This document shows positions 14,771 through 23,376 of a stretch of DNA of 41,291 nt, in pieces. Numbering within the stretch: the stretch's first letter is position 1; each line of letters starts with the position of its first letter. The stretch is taken from NCBI GenBank assembly GCA_964444885.1, contig CAYUIZ010000013.1, positions 1 through 41,291 on the forward strand. The letters run 5' to 3'. The position numbers were made by a program, and so were the translations under genes. Source of the stretch: CAYRGQ01 sp964444885. GTDB lineage: Bacteria > Bacteroidota > Bacteroidia > Sphingobacteriales > Sphingobacteriaceae. The notes below the pieces were generated by a model that was not told the origin of the DNA, did not search any database, and saw only the letters and a list, made by a program, of their open reading frames with translations.

Positions 14771-15913
14771 ATGATATTCGAACTTACCGAAGAGCAACAA
14801 ATGATCCGTCAGGCAGCCCGCGATTTTGCCGAAGCCGAACTCAAATCGGGTGTCATTGAACGCGATGAACAACAACGCTTCCCCGCCGAACAAATCCAGA
14901 AATTAGGTGAGCTGGGCTTCCTTGGGATGATGGTTTCTCCCGAATATAACGGGGCGGGCCTGGATACCGTGTCCTATGTGCTGGCTATGGAGGAACTGTC
15001 GAAAGTAGACGCATCGGCGTCCGTGGTGGTTTCGGTCAATAATTCCTTGGTCTGTTATGGGCTTGAGAAATACGGCACCGAAGAGCAGAAGGAAAAATAC
15101 CTCAAGCCTTTGGCAGCAGGCGAAATCATCGGCGCATTTTGTTTGTCCGAACCCGAAGCGGGGTCGGACGCGACTTCGCAACGCACGACGGCAACGGACC
15201 AAGGCGATCATTATCTACTCAATGGCACCAAAAACTGGATTACTAACGGGAGCACCGCATCGGTCTATCTCGTGATGGCCCAAACCGATCCCACGAAAGG
15301 TCACCGGGGTATCACGGCGCTAATTGTCGAGAAGGGCATGGAAGGATTCGCGGTTGGTCCCAAGGAAAACAAGCTGGGTATTCGCGGGTCAGACACCCAC
15401 TCCCTCATGTTTACGGACGTGAAAGTTCCCAAAGCCAACCGCATTGGCGAAGAAGGGTTTGGGTTTCGGTTTGCGATGAAGACCCTCGAAGGCGGGCGCA
15501 TCGGTATTGCCGCGCAAGCCCTCGGCATCGCCGCTGGCGCATACGAACTGGCTAAAGCCTACGCTAAGGAGCGCAAGACCTTTGGCAAGCCCATTGCCGA
15601 GCATCAGGCCATTCAGTTTAAGCTGGCAGATATGGCTACCGAAATTGAAGCGGCCCGCTTGCTTTGCCTGAAGGCCGCTTGGCTGAAAGACAGCGGGCGG
15701 TCGTATACCCAAGCGAGTGCCATGGCGAAATTGTTCGCCTCGGAGGTTGCCATGCGCACCACGGTGGAAGCTGTGCAGATACACGGCGGTTATGGGTTTG
15801 TCAAGGAGTATCACGTCGAACGGCTGATGCGTGATGCCAAAATCACCCAGATTTACGAGGGCACCTCCGAAATCCAACGGATTGTTGTCTCGAGAGGTAT
15901 TTTGGAAGAATAG
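14771..15913 (+). CDS. Acyl-CoA dehydrogenase (short-chain/butyryl-CoA type)
   Basis: FAD enzyme that makes the alpha-beta double bond of an acyl-CoA in the first step of beta-oxidation or branched-chain amino-acid breakdown, passing electrons to ETF. The protein has 380 residues, exactly the usual length when started at the ATG at 14771 (MIFELTEEQQ). Visible motifs are the FAD/substrate-binding CLSEPEAGSDA, NGTKNWITNG, QIHGGYGF, and the C-terminal IYEGTSEIQR, whose glutamate is the catalytic base in short-chain family members. The longer frame from 14657 crosses the terminator and is not used. No electron-transfer or thiolase genes are adjacent, so the substrate cannot be fixed. Confidence 0.94.
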   Translation: MIFELTEEQQMIRQAARDFAEAELKSGVIERDEQQRFPAEQIQKLGELGFLGMMVSPEYNGAGLDTVSYVLAMEELSKVDASASVVVSVNNSLVCYGLEKYGTEEQKEKYLKPLAAGEIIGAFCLSEPEAGSDATSQRTTATDQGDHYLLNGTKNWITNGSTASVYLVMAQTDPTKGHRGITALIVEKGMEGFAVGPKENKLGIRGSDTHSLMFTDVKVPKANRIGEEGFGFRFAMKTLEGGRIGIAAQALGIAAGAYELAKAYAKERKTFGKPIAEHQAIQFKLADMATEIEAARLLCLKAAWLKDSGRSYTQASAMAKLFASEVAMRTTVEAVQIHGGYGFVKEYHVERLMRDAKITQIYEGTSEIQRIVVSRGILEE

Positions 15914-15929
15914 GGGGCGCGTGCGGGGA

Positions 15930-16436
15930 TTAGGGCAATAGCTTTTTTTGCATTACGTAGTCGTCAAGCAGGTAGCCGTGGTAGGGCGTGTCGATTTCGG
16001 CCACCGTCTCAAATCCATTCCGGCGGTAAAAACCAATTGCCGTTTCATTGCTGCGGTTCACATTAAGCTCCAAGAGAGTTTTTCCGGCGTCTCGCGCCCG
16101 CACGGAGATATACTCGATCAGGCGGCGGCCCATGCCTTGGCCCTGGCTTCTCGGACTAACGTAAAGTTTCTCGATGCGCATAATCGCTGGGGCCTCGAGC
16201 TTGGTGCGGTATTCGGAAAAACCGAAGGGGACTTCGTCCTGCCATGCAAGCAGGAAATGCCCGCCACTCGCAGCCTGGCGTTGCAACGCGTCTTCGGCAT
16301 AGATTTGCTCGAGCATCAGGCTGATCTGCCCGTGTGGAATGAAATGCCCGTAAGCAGGCCACCATATTTCGTGTGCTAACTGACTGATAATAGCAAACTG
16401 TGCCTCCGTAGCGTGGGAAATGGATATTTCGGCCAT
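15930..16436 (-). CDS. GNAT-family N-acetyltransferase, substrate unknown
   Basis: A 168-residue single GNAT domain with an acetyl-CoA loop RSQGQGMGRRLIEY (about 92-105, the Q/RxxGxG/A motif) and a late GFYRRNGFETVAEID strand-helix typical of the fold's C-terminus. The ATG at 16434-16436 (MAEISISH) is chosen; the frame extends six codons to a TTG. It starts 5 nt after the stop of the thiamine-pyrophosphokinase-like gene and is probably co-transcribed with it. It faces the acyl-CoA dehydrogenase gene tail to tail with 16 nt between the stops. It could acetylate a small amine or a protein terminus. Confidence 0.85.
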   Translation of the reverse strand: MAEISISHATEAQFAIISQLAHEIWWPAYGHFIPHGQISLMLEQIYAEDALQRQAASGGHFLLAWQDEVPFGFSEYRTKLEAPAIMRIEKLYVSPRSQGQGMGRRLIEYISVRARDAGKTLLELNVNRSNETAIGFYRRNGFETVAEIDTPYHGYLLDDYVMQKKLLP

Positions 16437-16440
16437 GGTC

Positions 16441-17010
16441 TTAGTTCGTTTCAAACGTTTCGCCTATTACCACATATTTACTGGAGAACGACAACGTGAA
16501 AACACCATTTTGGCTCGTGAGGTAGGTGTTTTCCCCGGTTTTATCCAACCCCGTTGGATCCACACCCCCATCGCTTACGTACACCAATTCCCCTGCAGGT
16601 TTCCATTTGGCAAATCCCGAACGGACGGGATAGTAGCGCATTCCTTTCGAAAATAGGGTGACAGTGGTCCCGGGCATGTACGAAAGCAGCATACCTGGTT
16701 CCGTGTGCGCACAGGCGAGGTAGGCCGCGTGGTGGCCTAGCGTGGCCAAGTGGCGAATAGCCGTGTCCGCGAAGGGCGCACTGGTCTGTATAAACTGGAC
16801 GGTGTCTTGTAAGGTGGTGGGCGCTTCGTGGCCAATAGCGATATCAATTTTGGTTTGCCGGGCGATGAGTTCAAAGGCTTGCTCACTCGGTACAATCACA
16901 GTTGGGCTCCATTCTAGCAGTTCGTGGAGCAGCGTTTCGCCTAACTGATGCCAATCCGCTAAGATCAGCGCAGGCTCTTGGCCTTCCCTAACGATGTGAT
17001 GTGAAGACAT
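16441..17010 (-). CDS. Thiamine-pyrophosphokinase-like protein lacking catalytic acidic motifs
   Basis: The N-terminus MSSHHIVREGQEPALI and the following LLEWSPTVIV recall the Bacteroidetes thiamine pyrophosphokinase family, which makes the cofactor ThDP from thiamine and ATP. In that family an LGDFDS motif and a downstream D-x-x-K-T-D region bind magnesium and ATP. Here the corresponding stretches read AIGHEAPT and FADTAIRHL, so the acidic residues are gone. The protein is also short (189 residues against about 210-220). The reading frame is intact and lies between co-directional genes. It may be a repurposed thiamine or nucleotide sensor or a paralogue on the way to decay. The family call rests on memory of the N-terminus and is moderate. 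Confidence 0.6.
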   Translation of the reverse strand: MSSHHIVREGQEPALILADWHQLGETLLHELLEWSPTVIVPSEQAFELIARQTKIDIAIGHEAPTTLQDTVQFIQTSAPFADTAIRHLATLGHHAAYLACAHTEPGMLLSYMPGTTVTLFSKGMRYYPVRSGFAKWKPAGELVYVSDGGVDPTGLDKTGENTYLTSQNGVFTLSFSSKYVVIGETFETN

Positions 17011-17061
17011 GTTTTACGCGCTATGCTATATTCGTGCACTTCGGAGCAAGGTGCTGTTCTT

Positions 17062-18252
17062 TTACGCCACGCCAAGTCGCCGCAAGGCGATGTAGGCAAA
17101 CAAGCCTGTGCCCGTTTCCAGCGCTGCTTCATCAATGTCAAAGGCGGGCGTATGCACGGCAGCGGTTATACCACGTTCGGTATTGCCGGTGCCGAGGCGG
17201 TAAAAACAGGCGTCCGCCACTTGGGAATAGTACGCGAAATCTTCGGCCGCCATCCAGATATCCAAATCCAGCACGTTTTCGGCGCCGAGGTACTCTTCGG
17301 CAAATCCGCGGGCTTGGTGCGTCAGCGCCTCTTCGTTCACCAGGAAGGGGTATCCGTTGCGGATTTCCAATTCACAGGACGCGCCCATGCTATCGGCGAT
17401 GCCTTCGGCTATTTTTCGCATCCGCTGATGCGCTTCCCCACGCCATGCTTCGTCCATGGTACGGAAGGTGCCTTCCAGGTAGACTTGGTTAGGGATGACA
17501 TTGGTCGCTCCCTCGGCGATGACCTTGCCAAAGGACAGAACAGACGGTATGCGGGGATCGGCATAGCGGCTCACAACCTGTTGTAGCGCCGTCAGGATGT
17601 GTGCCGTCACCAGCACGGGGTCGATATTCTGGTGGGGCTGTGCGCCGTGCCCGCCTCGGCCCGTTACGGTCATGTACAGCTCGTCGGTCGACGCCATGTA
17701 CTTTCCGCTCCGGAACCCGACTTGACCCGCGGGAATCATCGGCATAACATGCTGTCCGATGACGGCTTCGGGCTTGGGGTTTTCGAGCACGCCTTCTTTG
17801 ATCATCAGGCTGGCGCCTCCAGGCAGACGCTCTTCGGCAGGCTGGAAAATCAAGCGAACCGTTCCCGCGAAAAGCGGCGTCAGTTGTTGCAGTATCCGCG
17901 CGGCTCCTAAAAGCGATGCGGTGTGGGCATCATGGCCGCAGGCATGCATGACACCTGCATTTTTTGAGCCATAGGAGCGTCCGCCTACTTCTTGGATCGG
18001 AAGCGCATCCATATCCGCCCGCAAGGCGACCACACGTTCCGATGGAGACAGTTTGCCGGTAATCTCAGCTACAATCCCCGTATCAGCCATCGCCCGATAG
18101 GGGATTCCCAGTTTGTCCAGCTGCGATTTTACGAAAGCAGCGGTCTGGTATTCCTGGAAGGAAAGTTCTGGATTTTGGTGCAGATGCCTTCGGATGGCAA
18201 TGCTGTCTTCTTGGATTTCCTTGGCGAGTTGCCGTACGTGTTCCTTGATCAT
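17062..18252 (-). CDS. M20-family metal-dependent amidohydrolase (N-acyl-amino-acid hydrolase type)
   Basis: Cleaves an acyl or aryl group from an amino acid. The 396-residue protein has the M20D signature: C105, H107 and D108 in MHACGHDAH, a glutamate pair in QPAEER, a histidine in GQHV, AAEDFAYYSQ and a final histidine in VHTPAFDID, together the di-metal site. The dimerisation domain sits in the middle (about 185-300). There is no signal peptide, so it is cytoplasmic. Relatives include hippurate hydrolases and auxin-conjugate amidohydrolases. The true substrate is not visible. Its start lies 21 nt after the stop of the SPOR-domain gene, on the same strand, suggesting one transcript. Confidence 0.93.
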   Translation of the reverse strand: MIKEHVRQLAKEIQEDSIAIRRHLHQNPELSFQEYQTAAFVKSQLDKLGIPYRAMADTGIVAEITGKLSPSERVVALRADMDALPIQEVGGRSYGSKNAGVMHACGHDAHTASLLGAARILQQLTPLFAGTVRLIFQPAEERLPGGASLMIKEGVLENPKPEAVIGQHVMPMIPAGQVGFRSGKYMASTDELYMTVTGRGGHGAQPHQNIDPVLVTAHILTALQQVVSRYADPRIPSVLSFGKVIAEGATNVIPNQVYLEGTFRTMDEAWRGEAHQRMRKIAEGIADSMGASCELEIRNGYPFLVNEEALTHQARGFAEEYLGAENVLDLDIWMAAEDFAYYSQVADACFYRLGTGNTERGITAAVHTPAFDIDEAALETGTGLFAYIALRRLGVA

Positions 18253-18273
18253 TTTAGTGTCGATGCCAATTGC

Positions 18274-18726
18274 TTAATGGTAGACGAAGATATCTTCGGT
18301 GAAAATGAAGACATGGTTGAACTGGCCGCGCAAGCTTTGCATCAGGCGCGTAGCCTCGCTTCGTCCCCGAAAGTCGCCTACTTTCACCCGGTAATTGGGT
18401 TGGTCGTAGGTCACGTAGGTGTCGATATCCCTGTATAGCTGCTGAAACCGGGCTTGTTCGGCGTACGCATCATTACGACTGGGGCCCGAGTATATCTGAA
18501 CCCGGAAGCCTCGCTGCGTGGTGCGCGTGGCGGTCGACTTGTCCACCGGTTGCGATGCCGTGTTGTTACCGGCACCTGCGGTGATGCGTGTGCCGTAGCG
18601 GAACTCCTGCAACGTCTCGATCAGCGGATCTTTGACAATAACCACTTGTCCCTTGCGTTGTGCGCTGGCAGACAGGCACGTCAGGCACACCAAAACAACG
18701 AGTGAATATAAACCTTTTGCTAACAT
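18274..18726 (-). CDS. Exported SPOR-domain protein
   Basis: SPOR domains bind denuded peptidoglycan, often at division sites. The 150-residue protein starts with a signal peptide (MLAKGLYSLVVLVCLTCLSA, about residues 1-22). It continues with a low-complexity linker and ends in a SPOR domain (about 73-150) containing RGFRVQIYSG and YRVKVGDFRGRSEA, the two characteristic strands. It should sit in the periplasm or at the outer membrane. It lies 50 nt downstream of secA and just before the M20 gene, all on the minus strand. Confidence 0.88.
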   Translation of the reverse strand: MLAKGLYSLVVLVCLTCLSASAQRKGQVVIVKDPLIETLQEFRYGTRITAGAGNNTASQPVDKSTATRTTQRGFRVQIYSGPSRNDAYAEQARFQQLYRDIDTYVTYDQPNYRVKVGDFRGRSEATRLMQSLRGQFNHVFIFTEDIFVYH

Positions 18727-18776
18727 TTGCCTTCGTGTTAATTTAATGCCCGGCTATGTGCCGTTTGTGCGCTGGG

Positions 18777-21700
18777 TTAGCCGTGGCAGTTTTTATACTT
18801 CTTGCCGCTGCCGCATGGGCAGAGGTCGTTTCTTCCTACTTTTTGCTCATTGCGGATGGGCTGCGTCACCTGTACCTCCCGGGTGTCCTGTGCCGGCGCG
18901 CCGCCGCCAGCGCTCACCAGCTCGGGCTTCGAGGTTTGTACGCGGGCCTCTTGCCGAGGCAACGGACGCGCTTCACGTACATCCTGGGGTTGCTGCGTAG
19001 GGATCTCACCCTTGAACAGGAAGCTAACAATGTCCTTGTTCATTTCCACAAGCATGGCCTTAAACAGGTTAAACGCCTCCATCTTGTAGATGATGATCGG
19101 ATCTTTCTGCTCGTACACCGCATTTTGGACAGACTGTTTCAATTCGTCCATATCGCGTAAGTGCTCTTTCCAAGCCTCGTCGATCAGTGCCAGTACAACG
19201 CCTTTCTCAAACGACTTGAACACTTCGTGCCCCTCGGTGTCGATCGATTTTTTCAAGTTCGTTGCCACCTGCACGCCACGCAGTCCGTCCGTGAAGGGAA
19301 CGATGATATTCTCGATTTGTTCGCCTCGTGTAGCAAAAACTTCCTTCAGGAAGGGGAGCGTTTGCGTCGCAATGCGCTGCGCTTTGTTTTTGTAGTGCTC
19401 GCTCAGTTGTTCAAACAGTTGTTCCGTCAGTCCAGATGCCGATGTATTGGCAAATTCTTCTTCGGTGATTGTTGGTTCGACGGAGAATAAGCGGATCACT
19501 TCCAGCTGGAATTCCTCGTACGAACCGGCCTCTTTCAGGTCGACAACAATTTCTTCCGCTACGTCGTAGATGGTGTTGTTCAAATCCACGTCCAGCCGTT
19601 CGCCAAACAGGGCATTGCGCCGTTTGGTGTAGATTACCGTCCGTTGCGAGTTCATCACGTCGTCGTACTCCAGCAAGCGTTTCCGTATGCCAAAGTTGTT
19701 TTCCTCGACTTTCTTCTGGGCCCGCTCGATGGAAGAGGTCAGCATGCTGTGTTGCATGACTTCTCCTTCTTCCACGCCCATGCGCACCATGATTTTTGAA
19801 ATACGCTCGGAGGCGAAGAGGCGCATCAGGTTGTCTTCAAGCGAAACGAAGAACTGGGATGATCCCGGGTCTCCTTGCCGGCCGGCACGTCCGCGCAACT
19901 GGCGGTCTACCCGGCGCGACTCGTGGCGCTCTGTACCGATAATGGCCAAACCACCCGCGTCTTTCACGCCTGCCCCCAATTTAATATCCGTACCCCGTCC
20001 TGCCATGTTGGTGGCGATGGTCACCGTTCCGGCCTGGCCTGCTTCGGCGACAATGTCGGCCTCGCGCTGGTGCATCTTCGCGTTCAGTACGTTGTGCTTG
20101 ATGCCCCGCAGCTTGAGCATCCGGCTCAGCAATTCGGAGGTCTCCACTGACGTGGTTCCGACGAGGACCGGTCGCGCGTCTTGGGTCAGTCGCTGTATCT
20201 CTTCGGCTACCGCATTGTATTTTTCGCGTTGCGTGCGGTAGATCAGGTCGTGGCGGTCATCACGCTGTATGGGGATATTGGAAGGGATTTCAACAACATC
20301 CAGCTTGTAGATCTGCCACAATTCCCCTGCTTCCGTCACGGCGGTACCCGTCATCCCCGCGAGTTTGTGGTACATCCGGAAATAGTTTTGCAAGGTGATG
20401 GTCGCGTAGGTTTGCGTGGCATCCTCTACTTTGACGTTTTCCTTGGCTTCGATGGCTTGGTGCAGGCCATCCGAGTAGCGTCGGCCTTCCATCACGCGGC
20501 CGGTTTGCTCGTCCACGATCTTCACCTTGCTGTCTTCGATGATGTATTCGTCGTCGCGCTCAAACAGGGTGTATGCTTTCAGCAATTGGTTGATGGAATG
20601 GATGCGCTCAGCTTTGACCGAGAAATCGCGCATCAGTTCGTCTTTTTTGGCAACTTTTTCCTCGGTGGAAATGTCCATACGCTCGATGTCCGCAACTTCG
20701 GACCCGACATCGGGCATGATAAAGAAGTTAGGGTCTTCGCCCGATGCCGTGATCAGCTCAATCCCTTTCTCGGTTAGCTCAACCTGATTGTTTTTTTCAT
20801 CGATAACGAAAAAGAGTTCCGCATCGGCCTTTGGCATGTGCTTGCTCTGCTCTTGCAGGTAGAAATTTTCCGTCTTGGTCAATACCTGGCGGTTGCTTCC
20901 CTCGCTCAGAAACTTGATCAGTGCCTTGTTTTTGGGCAGTCCGCGGTGCGCACGGAATAGGGCTAAGCCGCCGGCTTCGGGATCGGTATCGCCACTGGCA
21001 ATGGCTTTTTTTGCTTCATTCAGCACGCCGTGCACAAAGCTCTTTTGGGCATTCACCAGCCGTTCGATACGGGGTTTCAGCTCGTAAAACTCGTGCTCGT
21101 CGCCTCGGGGTATGGGGCCGGAAATGATGAGGGGCGTACGGGCGTCGTCAATCAATACCGAGTCCACTTCGTCCACCATGGCAAAATGCAACTTGCGTTG
21201 TACGAGCGCCTCCGGTGCCTGCGCCATGTTGTCGCGCAGGTAATCAAAGCCAAACTCGTTATTCGTACCAAACACGATGTCCGCCTTGTAGGCATCGCGC
21301 CGGGCCGGGGAGTTGGGCTGATGCTTGTCGATGCAGTCCACTTTAAGCCCGTGGAATTCAAACAAGGGGCCGTTCCATTCCGAGTCACGTCGTGCCAAAT
21401 AGTCGTTTACGGTCACGATATGCACGCTTTTGCCCGACAGGGCGTTCAGGTAGGCAGGCAGGGTGCCTACCAAGGTTTTACCTTCACCCGTAGCCATCTC
21501 GGCGATTTTGCCTTCGTGCAAAACGACACCGCCGATCAGCTGTACGTCGTAATGGATCATCGACCAGGTCACTTCCGTGCCAGCCGCAGTCCAGGTGTTT
21601 TTCCAGAATGCTTTGTCGTCTTTAATCTCGATGTGCGGTTTCGTAGTGGCGAATTCCCGGTCGTAATCCAGGGCAGTTACTTCCAATACCGGGTTTTCGG

Positions 21701-22064
21701 TAAACCGGCGCGCGGTATCCTTCACCACAGCAAACGCCTCAGGTAGAATCTCCAGTAGGATTTCCTCCAGCTTCTTGTCCCAGTCTTTTTCGAGCTTATC
21801 GACCTTTTCGTAAATCTCGTTTTTCGCAGCCATCTCCAGGCTAGGCTCCTCCGCGTTGGCGCGCAAGGAACTGATCTCTGCCGTAATGTCTGCCAAGTAG
21901 TCTTCGATACGTTGTTTGAATTCAGGGGTCTTGGCACGCAACTCGTCGTTGCTCAAGCCCTGTAGCTTGTCGTATTCGGCCTTGATTTTGTCAACGAGCG
22001 GCTGAATATGCTTGATGTCGCGTGCTGACTTGCTACCCAATATTTTACTTAAAAATTTTAACAT
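18777..22064 (-). CDS. secA: Preprotein translocase ATPase SecA
   Basis: Drives unfolded proteins through SecYEG. At 1,095 residues it is longer than the E. coli form (901), as is usual in Bacteroidetes, where extra segments are inserted in the N-terminal part. Walker A is MATGEGKT (190-197). A DEVDSVLIDDARTPL helicase motif and TNMAGRGTDI further along belong to NBD1/NBD2. The C-terminus carries the zinc-binding SEC-C motif CPCGSGKKYKNCHG. The start ATG is at 22062-22064. Its promoter-like -7 box lies 100 nt upstream. The SPOR and M20 genes follow on the same strand. Confidence 0.98.
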   Translation of the reverse strand: MLKFLSKILGSKSARDIKHIQPLVDKIKAEYDKLQGLSNDELRAKTPEFKQRIEDYLADITAEISSLRANAEEPSLEMAAKNEIYEKVDKLEKDWDKKLEEILLEILPEAFAVVKDTARRFTENPVLEVTALDYDREFATTKPHIEIKDDKAFWKNTWTAAGTEVTWSMIHYDVQLIGGVVLHEGKIAEMATGEGKTLVGTLPAYLNALSGKSVHIVTVNDYLARRDSEWNGPLFEFHGLKVDCIDKHQPNSPARRDAYKADIVFGTNNEFGFDYLRDNMAQAPEALVQRKLHFAMVDEVDSVLIDDARTPLIISGPIPRGDEHEFYELKPRIERLVNAQKSFVHGVLNEAKKAIASGDTDPEAGGLALFRAHRGLPKNKALIKFLSEGSNRQVLTKTENFYLQEQSKHMPKADAELFFVIDEKNNQVELTEKGIELITASGEDPNFFIMPDVGSEVADIERMDISTEEKVAKKDELMRDFSVKAERIHSINQLLKAYTLFERDDEYIIEDSKVKIVDEQTGRVMEGRRYSDGLHQAIEAKENVKVEDATQTYATITLQNYFRMYHKLAGMTGTAVTEAGELWQIYKLDVVEIPSNIPIQRDDRHDLIYRTQREKYNAVAEEIQRLTQDARPVLVGTTSVETSELLSRMLKLRGIKHNVLNAKMHQREADIVAEAGQAGTVTIATNMAGRGTDIKLGAGVKDAGGLAIIGTERHESRRVDRQLRGRAGRQGDPGSSQFFVSLEDNLMRLFASERISKIMVRMGVEEGEVMQHSMLTSSIERAQKKVEENNFGIRKRLLEYDDVMNSQRTVIYTKRRNALFGERLDVDLNNTIYDVAEEIVVDLKEAGSYEEFQLEVIRLFSVEPTITEEEFANTSASGLTEQLFEQLSEHYKNKAQRIATQTLPFLKEVFATRGEQIENIIVPFTDGLRGVQVATNLKKSIDTEGHEVFKSFEKGVVLALIDEAWKEHLRDMDELKQSVQNAVYEQKDPIIIYKMEAFNLFKAMLVEMNKDIVSFLFKGEIPTQQPQDVREARPLPRQEARVQTSKPELVSAGGGAPAQDTREVQVTQPIRNEQKVGRNDLCPCGSGKKYKNCHG

Positions 22065-22163
22065 GGATTATTTCCTTATGCTTCTTGTTATTTCAGTTTA
22101 CCTCGCTTCACGGCTCAATAATAGCACCAAAATGCGGCTACCGCCAACATGGCAGGTAAAAGG

Positions 22164-22171
22164 CAAAGTTA
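22164..22171 (-). promoter_or_regulatory. -7 element of the secA promoter
   Basis: Minus-strand TAACTTTG matches TAnnTTTG. A TTG lies 23 nt further upstream, slightly longer than the ideal spacing. The transcript would have a leader of about 90 nt. Confidence 0.45.
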
Positions 22172-22538
22172 GTTATTCCTATCGAATTATCGGTCAACGG
22201 ATATACAGTCGCAAAAGGCGGAAAACGGCAGGACGCTGGCGATGATCCCCGTATGCGTGCGGCGCAATTCCCGGCCTCGACGATTCCCCCGCTAGGTTTT
22301 GCCGGTCGTCGTCATGCTGTGTTTTGAGCCGACACTGGGCCTCCGAATGCTATAACGTTTTCGTAGATACTGCGAAAAAAGCATCGCTAAGCAAGGCTTT
22401 TTGCGTAATATTGACGTATAGAAAGAATACATCGCCGAGTTTAGCAAGCAGTTGGACGACTGGATTTTAGCCAAGAAGTGCCGATCTGGAGCGCATCGGA
22501 CGAACCATTATTTACTGAATTACCTACAACACTGTATC
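22172..22538. other. Intergenic region between secA and the hexuronate operon
   Basis: About 370 bases with only short, unconvincing frames. I found no clear TAnnTTTG promoter for the hexuronate operon, no terminator-like hairpin and no RNA gene. Confidence 0.4.
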
Positions 22539-23360
22539 ATGAACGGATTACAACAATTTTCTTTAGCGGGCAAGGTGGTCGTGATCACCGGAGCGACCGG
22601 CGTACTCGGCGAGTCTTTTGCGTTGGCGACGGCAGCCGCGGGAGCCAAGGTGGCTGTGCTCGGCCGGAACAAGGAGCGGGCGGACGCGCGCGTGGCGGCT
22701 ATCCGCCAAGCGGGTGGCGAAGCCATGGCGGTTATTACCGATGTGTTAAACGAAGGTGCTGTCAAGCAGGCAGCCCAAGAAGTTTTGGACGCTTGGGGTA
22801 CCGTTGACGGCTTGGTGAACGCCGCGGGAGGCAATATTCCCGGTGCCACCATCGGCCCCGACCATAATTTGTTTGACGCATCCATAGACGACACGAGACA
22901 GGCGGTCGACCTTAACCTGTTCGGCACCGTTATACCCACTCATGTTTTTGGCCGAATCATCGCCGAAAAAGGGAAAGGATCCATTGTGAATATCTCATCG
23001 TTGGCCGCCAAGCAGGCAATCACCCGCGTGTTGGGCTACACGATGGCTAAAAGTGCCATCGAGGGTTACACGAGATGGATGGCCGTAGAGTTGGCACGGC
23101 GCTACGGCGATAAAGTCCGCGTTAATGCTATCGCCCCCGGCGTGTTCCTTACCGAGCAGAACCGGACCTTGCTGACCAACGAGGACGGCTCCTATACCGA
23201 CAGAGCCCAACGGTTCGTAAACGGTACGGCGTATGGACGGCTTGGCAACCCCGAGGAGCTAGTCGGCACGCTGATTTACCTGCTCAGCGATGCCTCCACG
23301 TTTGTGTCTGGCGAGTCCATCCTGGTAGATGGCGGTTTTCAGGCGTGGACAGGCGTCTAA
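22539..23360 (+). CDS. uxuB: SDR-family D-mannonate oxidoreductase (fructuronate reductase)
   Basis: Reduces D-fructuronate to D-mannonate with NAD(P)H, the second step of glucuronate breakdown. The 273-residue short-chain dehydrogenase has cofactor motif TGATGVLGESF, NAAGGN, the serine in NISSLAAKQ, catalytic Y and K in GYTMAKSAIEGY, and VDGGF near the end. In E. coli UxuB is a long-chain dehydrogenase; in Bacteroidetes this SDR takes the same place. Start at ATG 22539 (MNGLQQFSLAGK); the longer frame is spurious. It lies 16 nt ahead of uxuA, which fixes the role well. Confidence 0.88.
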   Translation: MNGLQQFSLAGKVVVITGATGVLGESFALATAAAGAKVAVLGRNKERADARVAAIRQAGGEAMAVITDVLNEGAVKQAAQEVLDAWGTVDGLVNAAGGNIPGATIGPDHNLFDASIDDTRQAVDLNLFGTVIPTHVFGRIIAEKGKGSIVNISSLAAKQAITRVLGYTMAKSAIEGYTRWMAVELARRYGDKVRVNAIAPGVFLTEQNRTLLTNEDGSYTDRAQRFVNGTAYGRLGNPEELVGTLIYLLSDASTFVSGESILVDGGFQAWTGV

Positions 23361-23376
23361 CGTTGCATAGGCGGTC

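Noticed and set aside
16441..17062. A possible thiamine (TPP) riboswitch near the thiamine-kinase-like gene
   Set aside because: The 50-nt gap upstream is too short and shows none of the conserved TPP-riboswitch segments.
18756..21746. Many long plus-strand ORFs (up to 238 codons) across this region
   Set aside because: They are antisense shadows of secA, which is fully convincing on the minus strand.
22292..22474. A 60-codon minus-strand ORF between secA and uxuB
   Set aside because: No start signal, no recognisable motif and no conserved neighbour relation.
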